A stretch of DNA of 45,670 nt, taken from positions 1 to 45,670 of the forward strand of contig DVFZ01000102.1 of assembly GCA_018712945.1 (NCBI GenBank), read 5' to 3'. Source of the stretch: Candidatus Pullichristensenella stercorigallinarum (GTDB lineage: Bacteria; Bacillota; Clostridia; Christensenellales; Aristaeellaceae). Positions 15,361 to 23,316 of the stretch are shown here, one piece after another (the first letter of the stretch is position 1; each line of letters opens with the position of its first letter). Under the pieces are notes generated by a model that did not search any database, had not been told where the DNA came from, and saw only the letters and a program-made list of their open reading frames with translations. The translations under genes and the position numbers were made by a program.

Positions 15361-16278
15361 TCAACGCTCCCAAAACGCCCTTGTGAGGCCATTTTCCCGC
15401 GCGATGCGCAAAAAGGCCCCCATATCGTCCGCCGAGAGCGGTTTGATATCCTCTCCCGGCGCAAAGGCCTTGCCGACCAGCGGATACTTGGCAGGCGCCA
15501 AGGGGTTATAGTTGAGCAGTTCGTACTCCGCATCCGCCCGGCAACCGTGCAAAAAGCGCGCAATCCCGGCGATATTTTCCGCGCTGGCGGTCATGCCGGG
15601 GATGAGCGGCGTGCGCACAATTACGCGGCGGCCGCTGGCAAGCAGGCGGCGGATATTTTCGAGAATAAGCGCGTTGGAAACACCCGTCAAGCGGCGATGC
15701 TCCCCATCGTGGATGAGCTTGAGATCGCAGTAGACGAGATCCGTCTGCGCAAGCACGTTTTCGACTTGCTCCCAAGCGGCATAAAGAGAAGTCTCCAGCG
15801 CCGTATGTACGCCCTCTGCCCGTAGGCTTTCCAATAGCGCCGCCGCGAATGCCGGCTGCATCAACGGTTCGCCGCCGGAAAGCGTCACGCCGCCGCCATG
15901 CTGGAAAAACACGCGATCCCGCAAAATCTCCGCCATGGCCTCTTCCACAGTCAGCTCGCGCGCATCCCAGCGCAGCGCCCCGGTTGGACAGGCGTCGAGC
16001 ACTTCGTCCCATACCTCCGGCGCGTCCGGCCGCAACGTGAGCCCATCCGCGCAGAGCGCAACGCCGCCATGGCGAACGCGCTGGATGCAGCTTCCACAGC
16101 CAATACAGCGGGCGCGCACCCACAGGGGCCTCCGCCCAGACATAAGCCCTTCTGGATTGTGGCACCACAGGCAGCGCAGCGGGCAGCCTTTCAAAAATAC
16201 CGTGGTGCGCAGGCCATCGCCGTCGTGCGTGGAAAAACGGCGAATGTCAAAGACTAAGCCCCGCTCAGACGCCCGCAT
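15361..16278 (-). CDS. Glycyl radical enzyme activating enzyme (radical SAM)
   Basis: A 305-residue activase of the PFL-AE/dehydratase-AE type. The radical SAM cluster cysteines are C32, C36 and C39 in GCPLRCLWCHNPEG. A ferredoxin-like insert follows (RCIGCGSCIQRV ... DACPTGAL) and then VTLSGGEPLMQ, the GGE motif for SAM binding. The fourth Cys of the first insert cluster is Val, so the extra Fe-S domain is reduced. It would cleave SAM and abstract H from the conserved Gly of the adjacent enzyme. The start overlaps that gene by 14 bases; the ATG at 16278 fits family length, though its ribosome binding site is weak, and ATG 16299 is an alternative. Confidence 0.88.
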   Translation of the reverse strand: MRASERGLVFDIRRFSTHDGDGLRTTVFLKGCPLRCLWCHNPEGLMSGRRPLWVRARCIGCGSCIQRVRHGGVALCADGLTLRPDAPEVWDEVLDACPTGALRWDARELTVEEAMAEILRDRVFFQHGGGVTLSGGEPLMQPAFAAALLESLRAEGVHTALETSLYAAWEQVENVLAQTDLVYCDLKLIHDGEHRRLTGVSNALILENIRRLLASGRRVIVRTPLIPGMTASAENIAGIARFLHGCRADAEYELLNYNPLAPAKYPLVGKAFAPGEDIKPLSADDMGAFLRIARENGLTRAFWER

Positions 16279-18619
16279 AGCTGGTTCGGGCGATGATCTC
16301 ATTTTGCAGATCCCGCGCCAGTTCCACAAAGTACGCCGTATAACCGGCCACGCGCACGGTCAGAGAGCGATACTTTTCCGGCTCCCGCTGCGCATCGCGC
16401 AAACTCTCGGGCCGGACAACGTTGAATTGCACATGCGGTATCTTCAAATCTACAAACGCGCGCAAAAACAGGCCAAACTTATGGATGCCCGCCTCTGTTT
16501 CAAAGAACGAGGGCAGGAACTTCATGTTCAAAAGCCCGCCATTGCTGGCCAGACCGCTGTCAATGTGGGAAACGGACTTGAGAACCGCCGTGGGGCCGCA
16601 TACATCGCGGCCGTACACCGGCGACATGCCGCCGTCGGCCAGCGGCTCGCGCGCGTGGCGGCCGTCGGGAGACGCCCCCACGTTCTGCCCCATCGGCACA
16701 TGCGCGGAGACGGTGTAAAGCCCTGTGTGGTACGGGCCGCCCCGATAGTTTTTGTGTTTTTCCAGCGCGCCGCGGAAATACGCCGCCCACTTCGCCGCCA
16801 GCGCATCCACTGCCTCAAGGTCGTTGCCGTATTTGCCGGCGCGGTTGAGCAACATCTGCCGCAGCGGTTCCTCTCCGGCAAAGTCAGTGCGCAACGCCGC
16901 GAGCAGGCGTTCCGGCGCGATCTTTCTTTTTTCGTACACCAATTCCTTCAGCGCCGCAAGGCTATCGGCAAGGTTTGCCACCTGTATCATCTGGATTCCG
17001 GAGAGATTGTAGCGCGCGCCGCCGCGCGTCACATCTACGCCGCGCTCCATGCAGCCGTCCACCACGGTCGAAAGGAACGGCGTGGGCAAAAGCTCCTGAT
17101 GGGCGCGCTCCACTTCTTCCAGCAGCGGCAGCATCTTGTCGATAAAATAGTCGATCTGCCGTCGGAAGGCGTCCTCCAGCGCCGCAAAATCGGCATAATC
17201 CGCCAGCGTACCCGCATCCGGCCCCAGTTGCTTGCCGGTGAGCAGACAACGGCCGCCGGTGAGCGTCAATTCCAAGACCTTATTCAAATTAAACATTGCC
17301 GCATCGCTCCAGCCCAGGCAACAGCCCGTGGGCGTAAGCTCTACGCAGCCGACAATGGCATAGCCGCGCGCGTCTTTTTCAGAAACGCCCACGTTCTCCA
17401 GCGCTGGGATAACGGCCTCGTCGTTGAAAAACTGCGGCATGCCGCTGCCCCGGGCCACCACGCGCACGGCTTCCTCCAATAGCGCATCCTGCGTGCCTTT
17501 GTGCAGGCGCACAGACAAATTGGGCTGCGGCAGGCCCAGATGCGCCTGCGCGCGCAGGAAAAGGAAGGAAAGCTCGTTGACAAAATCGTTTCCATCGTCG
17601 TCCTGTCCGCCCAGGGCAATGTTGAAGCCGATGGGAAAACCGGCAAAATACTTGGCGCTGTTCGCGTTGCGCATATAAACGATGCTATTGAACTTCAAAA
17701 ACAGGCACTCGATCAACTCCAGCGCTTCCTGCCGGGAAAGCAGCCCATTGCGCATGTCGCGCTCGTAATAGGGCCAGAGGATCTTATCCAGCCTGCCCGG
17801 GGAAAACGAAGATGCGTTGCTTTCCAGATGCAAAATCACAAACAGCATCCACACCGCCTGGACAGCTTCGCGGAAGGTCTGCGCTGGACGATCGGCCAAA
17901 TCGCGGCACACTGCCGCGCAGGCCAACAAGTTTTCCTGCGACGCTGTTTCCTGCCCTGCCAGTTCGAAAAGCAGGCGCTCATAGCGCCGGTAAAAGGCGC
18001 ATGCTCCCTCCATCACGGTTTCCACAGCCTGATAGAAATCGCGCCGCTCGCCACCGGCACGGGCTGCGCAGTCACGGGCACATGCGGCCAAGCCCGCCGG
18101 GCCGACGCGCAGCCATGTTTCTACATTCGGGCAGATATGGCCCTGGGCGTGATCCTTCTGGTTGATCTTCACCACAGGGGCCAGCGCGTCCAACGCTGCG
18201 CCACAGCGCGCACGCAGCACGTCCTCCAGCGATTTCCCCTGCCAGTAGGGATAAATTTCCTCCCGGAAAATGCGGACATCCTCCGCGCGCACCGCAAAGG
18301 TATCCTGAGCGCGCGTGGGCAGGGTTTCAAACTCGCGGTTTACCCAGGCGCTGCCGCTTTCCGGGAACACCACCCCGGCCCGCACGCCGGATGTACGGTT
18401 GCCGACAATTAACTCCTCCGGCTCCACGCGGATACCAATCTTTTCCATGGCCGAAACCAGCGCGTGGGCGCGGCGGAGGATGCGCGGTTGCCCCTCCGTT
18501 TCCCGATAGGAACCGGTAATGAGCTTCGCCTGTTCCACACTGGCAAAGCGCTGTTCTGAAAGCATTTTATCGCGCAGGCGCGCCACGCGCTCCGTCATGA
18601 CCAGGGAGTCCATATCCAT
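16265..18619 (-). CDS. Glycyl radical enzyme, dehydratase/PFL2-like, substrate unknown
   Basis: A 784-residue glycyl radical enzyme. The active-site thiyl Cys is C425 in GCVELTPTG with Glu427 two residues on, the C-x-E pattern of radical dehydratases and lyases (glycerol, choline, hydroxyproline types) and not the CC pair of true pyruvate formate-lyase. The radical-bearing Gly is G759 in VRVAGYTAYF. SGMPQFFND and GWSDAAMFNLNKVLELTLTGG are typical of the PFL2 branch. The ATG at 18619 has GGAGAGGTGG upstream; the 67-residue upstream extension is rejected. Neighbours are its activase and a ROK kinase, and no aldehyde or alcohol dehydrogenase or microcompartment gene is near, so the usual context clues to substrate are missing. 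It is a strictly anaerobic enzyme. Confidence 0.88.
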   Translation of the reverse strand: MDMDSLVMTERVARLRDKMLSEQRFASVEQAKLITGSYRETEGQPRILRRAHALVSAMEKIGIRVEPEELIVGNRTSGVRAGVVFPESGSAWVNREFETLPTRAQDTFAVRAEDVRIFREEIYPYWQGKSLEDVLRARCGAALDALAPVVKINQKDHAQGHICPNVETWLRVGPAGLAACARDCAARAGGERRDFYQAVETVMEGACAFYRRYERLLFELAGQETASQENLLACAAVCRDLADRPAQTFREAVQAVWMLFVILHLESNASSFSPGRLDKILWPYYERDMRNGLLSRQEALELIECLFLKFNSIVYMRNANSAKYFAGFPIGFNIALGGQDDDGNDFVNELSFLFLRAQAHLGLPQPNLSVRLHKGTQDALLEEAVRVVARGSGMPQFFNDEAVIPALENVGVSEKDARGYAIVGCVELTPTGCCLGWSDAAMFNLNKVLELTLTGGRCLLTGKQLGPDAGTLADYADFAALEDAFRRQIDYFIDKMLPLLEEVERAHQELLPTPFLSTVVDGCMERGVDVTRGGARYNLSGIQMIQVANLADSLAALKELVYEKRKIAPERLLAALRTDFAGEEPLRQMLLNRAGKYGNDLEAVDALAAKWAAYFRGALEKHKNYRGGPYHTGLYTVSAHVPMGQNVGASPDGRHAREPLADGGMSPVYGRDVCGPTAVLKSVSHIDSGLASNGGLLNMKFLPSFFETEAGIHKFGLFLRAFVDLKIPHVQFNVVRPESLRDAQREPEKYRSLTVRVAGYTAYFVELARDLQNEIIARTSYAGV

Positions 18620-18844
18620 GCCCGTTCCACCTCTCCAGCGTGCCTTTACGCATTCAGCGTAGCCATTATGCCAAGGAAAGCCGGCATTGTTTTGGTTATT
18701 TGATAAACTGCCTCTTTTATTCTGAATCACTGTTGCGCTGCCTTGGCAAGCGGGAGCGCCGCGCCTCAGAAGACAGCCGCCCGCATCAGAGCCGTCAACG
18801 CGCATTTCCTGGGCAGGCAAATATTAAAACCAGAGCGTTTTCCC
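18620..18844. other. Intergenic between GRE operon and plus-strand gene
   Basis: About 225 bases with no gene. A CATAAT on the minus strand near 18660 lacks a good -35, so the GRE promoter is not identified. A partial dyad (ATGCC ... GGCAT) surrounds GGCTTTCCTT just upstream of it and might bind a regulator. Confidence 0.3.
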
Positions 18845-18873
18845 TTGCGTCTTTCGCCACAATGCGTTATAAT
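18845..18873 (+). promoter_or_regulatory. Promoter of the membrane protein gene at 18906
   Basis: TTGCGT (18845-18850), a 17-base spacer and perfect TATAAT (18868-18873). Confidence 0.75.
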
Positions 18874-18905
18874 ATTGCCTATGAAACGCAAAAGGAGCGC
18901 GAGCA

Positions 18906-19496
18906 ATGAAAAAATTCCGACCGATCAACGCTGGTTATATCGTGGTATACGTCGTCGTTGGCTTCTGCGTTCTGGAATCCATCTGGACGCTGTATAATTA
19001 TTTTACGCGTATAGGCACCCAGCAGAATTCTATGATGGAATACTTTTTCATCTGGACGCTTTTCCTTCTGCCGTTGGCGATCATCTATGTAAACCGCTAT
19101 CGCCAATCTGTCGTTGAAATCTCACCCACGCGCATGCGCATTGTGCGCCCCGCCCTCGTCACGCCCAAGCCGGGAGAAAAGCGTGTTTCCTTCGTCTTTC
19201 GTCAGGGCGAAAACGACAATATTCTCATCAGCCGTTCTTTTAACCTAGATCAGCTTGAGAAATATGGCTATATCGAAGAATTCGGTCTGCGGCCAGAGGA
19301 TAAAAGCGGCGCGAAGGAAGATGCAAAGCTGTTTCCCGTACACGAAGTCGCTTTCATCATGAAAGACGGCCGAAACTGCCGTATGAACGCGGCGATCTAC
19401 AAGCCCAAGCAGCTTCAGGGAATCTTTTCCGCCGTTCGTGAGGCCACCGGCATCGAGCCTACAGGCAAGCTTTCGGAGGTTTTGAAAACGGCGTAG
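18906..19496 (+). CDS. Two-helix membrane protein with a PH-like soluble domain
   Basis: 196 residues. Two membrane helices (about 10-30 and 45-63) form a hairpin, and the rest is a cytoplasmic beta-rich domain (VVEISPTRMRIVRPALV ... VHEVAFIMKDGRNCRMN) ending in a helix. The layout recalls bacterial PH-like (YdbT/DUF304-type) membrane proteins but the family is not recognised. AAAGGAG precedes the ATG by 9 bases, and a consensus promoter and a 15-bp terminator frame it, so it is a single-gene unit. No function is assigned. A similar layout recurs at 43195-43767. Confidence 0.72.
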   Translation: MKKFRPINAGYIVVYVVVGFCVLESIWTLYNYFTRIGTQQNSMMEYFFIWTLFLLPLAIIYVNRYRQSVVEISPTRMRIVRPALVTPKPGEKRVSFVFRQGENDNILISRSFNLDQLEKYGYIEEFGLRPEDKSGAKEDAKLFPVHEVAFIMKDGRNCRMNAAIYKPKQLQGIFSAVREATGIEPTGKLSEVLKTA

Positions 19497-19517
19497 CGTA
19501 TCAGAAAATATCGCCCG

Positions 19518-19556
19518 AACATCAGCAACCGGCGCCCGGTTGCTGATGTTCTGATT
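19518..19556. terminator. Strong bidirectional terminator
   Basis: A perfect 15-bp stem: 19518-19532 pairs with 19536-19550 around a 3-base loop, with core CAGCAACCGG/CCGGTTGCTG. It separates the convergent genes ending at 19496 and 19640. The minus side runs into ATATTTTC. Confidence 0.8.
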
Positions 19557-19639
19557 TTGGGTTGCAGGCCCGGCAACATGCCCACTTTAAAGCGATCGCC
19601 GCCGCTTGCGAAGCGCTTCCCACTGTTGCCTTCCGCTGC

Positions 19640-21079
19640 TTATAGCGTTGCGCGCAGCTCGTCGAGCAGGCCGGATATATAGCCGAAGCTTTCCTGCGCG
19701 GACATCGTGGAATTCCGGAGAAGATCATCTTCAAAACATTCCGTAAACAGCGCGGCCAGCCGCGAATGGCGAAGGGTGATCGCCGGATAGTACACGCTGA
19801 CAGAGCTACTCAACGCTGCCGGCACAGCGAGTATGGATGTATTTTCAAAGCAATGAACCTCCATGGCAAAATCCGATTCCTCGTTCCACAGGCGCATGGA
19901 GAATCCGTCGTTTTTATCCATTGCCCGCTCAAAATGCTCTAAAATGGCGATGCGCTCGCGCACGGTAAAGGCGCGAATGGCCAAAAACGGCGCGTCAAAC
20001 CGCCCTGTCAGAGCAAAACGCCGCACCGAACGGGGCGACATGATTTGCCGCCGCGCATGCGCGCCATAAAAGCTGTTTTCAAAGCGCCGGGCATGAAAAT
20101 AGAGAAATTCTTCCAGCAAAGCTCGAACCTGCCGCTCTGTCCACTCCGGAAAATAGCGCAACACGCCGCCTTCAAGCAGCGCCGCGCGCAAAAAGCCGCT
20201 GGCAACTTCGTTCAAACACAGGCCAGGCTTTACGATACAGGCCGGCTTGCTGCGCTCCAATTCCGTACAGAAGCGTATAGAAGCGACAAACGCTTCCGGA
20301 CTTTCCTGCTGCTTATACGGTTCAATCACTTGCCGGTAGCCCCTCCGGTCGAGGGCGCGCCTCAGAAAGCCGAACAACCCTTGGGAGGACGGTTGCGTAT
20401 GGATCAGCGGCTTGCTACCGCCATCAAAGGTCACCAGCGTATCCGTGCTCGCGCCATCCCGATTTTGGGCGGTAAAGCACATAAGTTCGCATTCTGATAA
20501 CGCCGCAGGCAATTCACCATCCATATCTCGCGCGGCGCAGGTATAAGCGCGCAGGTAGGCAAGACTGAGCACTGCGCAAAGCACTTCCATCATCTGCTCT
20601 TCGCAGGAGCCTACGTTCACAAAATGCTCCAGCGTGTGTGCCGGACGCTGCGCGAGAATCTCCCCCAAGCGCTCCATCAGTGCCGGACGGTAGCAGTTGA
20701 CCAACAAAATCTGCGCCGCATGCGCTGCGCGAAGGCTTTCCAAGCACTGGATGAGTTCTTCGTCAAGCGCGTCCGCCGTATTTGCCCCAGTCAGCAGACG
20801 CCGCAGGCGCAGGCGTGCAGCCGCGCGCTGTTTGCCGAGCCTACTCGTCTCCAGCGCGCGCGTAAGGCTGCGGCGTTCCTGCTCTGTCAATAATCCCAGT
20901 GCGTCCATCTTATGAAAGAGACGTTCTCTTCCTGCGTGGACGCTTTCTTCTTTGAGTATACGCGCAATCGATGTCTTGCTTTTATATCCTGCCAACTCCG
21001 CGAGACGCTGGGTGGAAAGTCCTTTCGCATGCATCACTTCTTCCAGGCATTTTCCAAAGGTACTTTGAGGCTCCAGCAT
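19640..21079 (-). CDS. Large HTH-containing regulator of unknown ligand
   Basis: 479 residues. The N-terminus (about 5-50) holds a Cro/XRE-like helix-turn-helix: LSTQRLAELAGYKSKTSIARIL. The remaining 430 residues are a mostly helical domain I do not recognise, with no membrane helix, receiver or PAS motif. Aromatic-rich patches (FLYFHARRFENSFYGAHARR) and a TLVTFDGGSKPLIHTQPSS segment might bind a ligand. AAAGGAGGGGG precedes the ATG. It is divergent from the structured RNA candidate 250 bases away; the shared intergenic region holds TTGACA for this gene at 21269-21274 without a good -10, suggesting an activated or autoregulated promoter. Confidence 0.7.
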   Translation of the reverse strand: MLEPQSTFGKCLEEVMHAKGLSTQRLAELAGYKSKTSIARILKEESVHAGRERLFHKMDALGLLTEQERRSLTRALETSRLGKQRAAARLRLRRLLTGANTADALDEELIQCLESLRAAHAAQILLVNCYRPALMERLGEILAQRPAHTLEHFVNVGSCEEQMMEVLCAVLSLAYLRAYTCAARDMDGELPAALSECELMCFTAQNRDGASTDTLVTFDGGSKPLIHTQPSSQGLFGFLRRALDRRGYRQVIEPYKQQESPEAFVASIRFCTELERSKPACIVKPGLCLNEVASGFLRAALLEGGVLRYFPEWTERQVRALLEEFLYFHARRFENSFYGAHARRQIMSPRSVRRFALTGRFDAPFLAIRAFTVRERIAILEHFERAMDKNDGFSMRLWNEESDFAMEVHCFENTSILAVPAALSSSVSVYYPAITLRHSRLAALFTECFEDDLLRNSTMSAQESFGYISGLLDELRATL

Positions 21080-21324
21080 TCGATGTCCCCCTCCTTTCTT
21101 ATCTACAATTTTACATGATTATTTTCAAAATTTCAATACTCTTTCCGCAGAATATGCACTTATCGACCTGTTTTGTACAAAATTCCCGATCGCACAAATC
21201 TCAGAAAGATCCCGGCCAGCTTTATTTTCAAGTTTTATTTTAATCAAAATCGCCAAATTGCATTTAATTGTCAACTTCATTTTTGTGCATTTTATTAGAA
21301 AATGGAATTATTATCAAATTTGTG

Positions 21325-21353
21325 TTGACATTCGAAAATTACGGTGTTATAAT
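21325..21353 (+). promoter_or_regulatory. Perfect consensus promoter with no protein gene downstream
   Basis: TTGACA (21325-21330), a 17-base spacer and TATAAT (21348-21353): both hexamers are exact. The predicted start is near 21360. Confidence 0.85.
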
Positions 21354-21359
21354 ACAACC

Positions 21360-21732
21360 AGAAAGAACAAGAAAAGCTCCTTCGCAAAGCAACTGAGAAT
21401 GGCAACTGGAAAGGAATCGAGGGAGCGCGGCAGAATATCCGGGAAGCAGGAGGAAAAACCCGGAAGCCAAAAATAGCGTTGGGAGGCGATACCATTGTAC
21501 CATACAGAAATTGGATCAGAACCGATCGCTTGCCTCGTCCGTTTTATGGATACATAATCGAGCACAGAAGTTGAACGTTTTTTACTCGGGTACTTATCCA
21601 TTCGGGCGACCAACAAACTGCTCCTTCCAGGTATGGAGATGATCTTTTCCGGATGAGGCAAGCGAACCTTGGTAAAAAGTGAATAGTATAATAAATCTTC
21701 GAAGCCCGCAAAAGAGAGGCGGGCTTCGTTGT
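21360..21732 (+). ncRNA. Candidate structured RNA of about 370 nt, family unknown
   Basis: A transcript from the consensus promoter would end at the terminator at 21700-21728. Helices visible: gctccttcg (21376-21384) with cgagggagc (21418-21426); CCGGG (21439-21443) with CCCGG (21459-21463); CGCTTGCCTCGTCCG (21527-21541) with CGGATGAGGCAAGCG (21650-21664), a 15-bp stem with one wobble. The 15-bp stem encloses two arms: ATGGATA/TATCCAT with inner TCGAG/CTCGG, and CTCC/GGAG. This is a three-way junction, unlike rod-shaped 6S RNA. RNase P, tmRNA and SRP signature motifs are absent. A short frame TTG 21495 to 21557 (20 residues, GGGAGG upstream) might be a leader peptide. Nearest genes: HTH regulator (divergent) and rarA (convergent). 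Confidence 0.5.
21700..21728 (+). terminator. Terminator of the structured RNA candidate
   Basis: CGAAGCCCGC (21700-21709) pairs perfectly with GCGGGCTTCG (21719-21728) and is followed by the partly T-rich TTGTGCTTTG. It may also serve rarA, which ends at 21863 on the other strand. The gap 21729-21862 shows nothing else. Confidence 0.7.
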
Positions 21733-21862
21733 GCTTTGATTCTCGTTTCCCCCATCGCCCACAACTGGCCCAGGCATTTTTTTCTGGTCAGCGGGCCATA
21801 AAACATCCCCTCAACCGCAAAAAAATTCGCAGAGCAGCAGCCGAATTTCATATTCGGCCAGT

Positions 21863-23185
21863 CTACGGGGATGCGTGGCGTTTTTTCCATTCCCTGATTT
21901 GCTCCAGCCGGACTTTGAATTTTCCTTCTACGCCCTGTTCCGTGGGCTGATAATACTCCCGGCCTGCCAGAGAATCCGGCAGGCACTGCATATTTGTCAG
22001 CTTTTCCGCGGCGTCGTGCGCGAATTGATAGCCCTTGCCATAATTCAAATCCTTCATCAATTTTGTTGGGGCGTTGCGGATGGCCAGAGGCACCGGCTCC
22101 GCCAGTTGTGAAAGCGCATCCTGCCGCGCCCGCGAATAGGCCACATCCAGAGCGTTGGATTTCGGCGCCAGGGACAGGTAGACCACCGCCTCGGTCAAAT
22201 GCACCGTGCATTCCGGCATACCGATGAAGTGGCATGCTTGGTAGGCGGCAACGGCTATTTCCAGCGCGCGCGGATCGGCAAGGCCGATATCCTCGCTGGC
22301 AAAGCGCGTGACGCGCCGGGCGATATAGAGCGGGTCCTCCCCCGCCTCCAACATGCGGGCCAGCCAATAGACCGCCGCATCTGGATCGGAATTACGCATA
22401 GATTTATGCAGCGCGGAAATCAGATTATAGTGTTCTTCGCCATTCTTGTCATAGAGCAGGGACTTTTGAGAGGTGCATTGCTCCAGCGTTTCCGCAGTTA
22501 CGGTCACGCTGTCCCCATCCAATTCGCCATTGAGGACGACCATTTCCAGTGTGGAAAGGGCCGCGCGGGCGTCGCCGTTTGCGAAGTTGGCAATGGCTTC
22601 GAGCATGTCCGCCTCAATATGCACGTGCATGCCGCCAAAGCCGCGCCGGTCATGCAGCGCCCGTGTAAGCAACGCTACCAAATCCTCCGTTTGAAGGGCC
22701 TTCAGCACAAACACCTTGCAGCGGGAAAGCAACGCGCCGTTGACCTCAAAGGAAGGGTTCTCCGTCGTCGCGCCGATGAGTATGATGCTTCCCTTTTCCA
22801 CAAAGGGCAAAAAGGCATCTTGTTGCGCCTTATTGAAGCGGTGAATCTCATCGACAAACACGATTGTCCGTTCGCCATAGCGGCGGTTATCTTCCGCCTG
22901 CTGCATGACTGCGCGGATCTCCTTAATGCCGCTGGCAACGGCGGAAAAATCAATGAACGCTGCTTTGGTGCGGTTAGCGATCACGCGGGCAAGCGTCGTC
23001 TTGCCTACGCCGGGAGGCCCCCAGAAGATCATGGAGGAAACATGGTCGCTCTCGATCAGGCGGCGCAGGATTTTGCCTTCTCCCAAAAGATGCCTCTGGC
23101 CGGCGATCTCATCCAGCGTTTGCGGCCGCAGCCGCGCCGCCAACGGGGCACTGGCCTCCTGGCTGAAAAACGTCTGTTGTTCCAT
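21863..23185 (-). CDS. rarA: Replication-associated recombination AAA+ ATPase RarA/MgsA
   Basis: A 440-residue cytoplasmic AAA+ ATPase acting at stalled replication forks. It has Walker A GPPGVGKT (56-63), Walker B VFVDEIH (109-115), sensor 1 ATTENPSFEVN, an arginine finger in LSRCKVF, and the C-terminal clamp-loader-like tetramerisation domain (GMPECTVHLTEAVVYLSLAPKSN). The ATG at 23185 follows GGAGGGAGG; the 158 upstream residues of the open frame are not protein-like. It stands alone after the EamA gene terminator. Confidence 0.93.
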   Translation of the reverse strand: MEQQTFFSQEASAPLAARLRPQTLDEIAGQRHLLGEGKILRRLIESDHVSSMIFWGPPGVGKTTLARVIANRTKAAFIDFSAVASGIKEIRAVMQQAEDNRRYGERTIVFVDEIHRFNKAQQDAFLPFVEKGSIILIGATTENPSFEVNGALLSRCKVFVLKALQTEDLVALLTRALHDRRGFGGMHVHIEADMLEAIANFANGDARAALSTLEMVVLNGELDGDSVTVTAETLEQCTSQKSLLYDKNGEEHYNLISALHKSMRNSDPDAAVYWLARMLEAGEDPLYIARRVTRFASEDIGLADPRALEIAVAAYQACHFIGMPECTVHLTEAVVYLSLAPKSNALDVAYSRARQDALSQLAEPVPLAIRNAPTKLMKDLNYGKGYQFAHDAAEKLTNMQCLPDSLAGREYYQPTEQGVEGKFKVRLEQIREWKKRHASP

Positions 23186-23237
23186 GCGATTGCCTCCCTC
23201 CATGACCGAAAGCTTTTCAACGTTCTTCCCGCCAAAA

Positions 23238-23266
23238 GGGAGGGCAGGCGCGCGGCCGCTCCTCCC
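23238..23266 (-). terminator. Terminator after the lon-engB-EamA operon
   Basis: Minus-strand GGGAGG (23261-23266) and CCTCCC (23238-23243) with a GC-rich interior containing GCGGCCGC, followed by TTTT. It lies about 50 bases after the transporter stop. Confidence 0.5.
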
Positions 23267-23316
23267 CTGATTTTGATATCCCCGCAAAAACCATACTGCC
23301 GGTGGAATACGGCGCT

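Noticed and set aside
15260-15373. N-terminal extension of the ROK protein with extra residues
   Set aside because: Extra residues overlap the activase end, have no family likeness, and the ATG at 15259 has a strong AAGGAGG site.
21360-21732. 6S, tmRNA, RNase P or SRP RNA
   Set aside because: None of the signature sequences or overall folds that I know is present, and the core is a branched junction.
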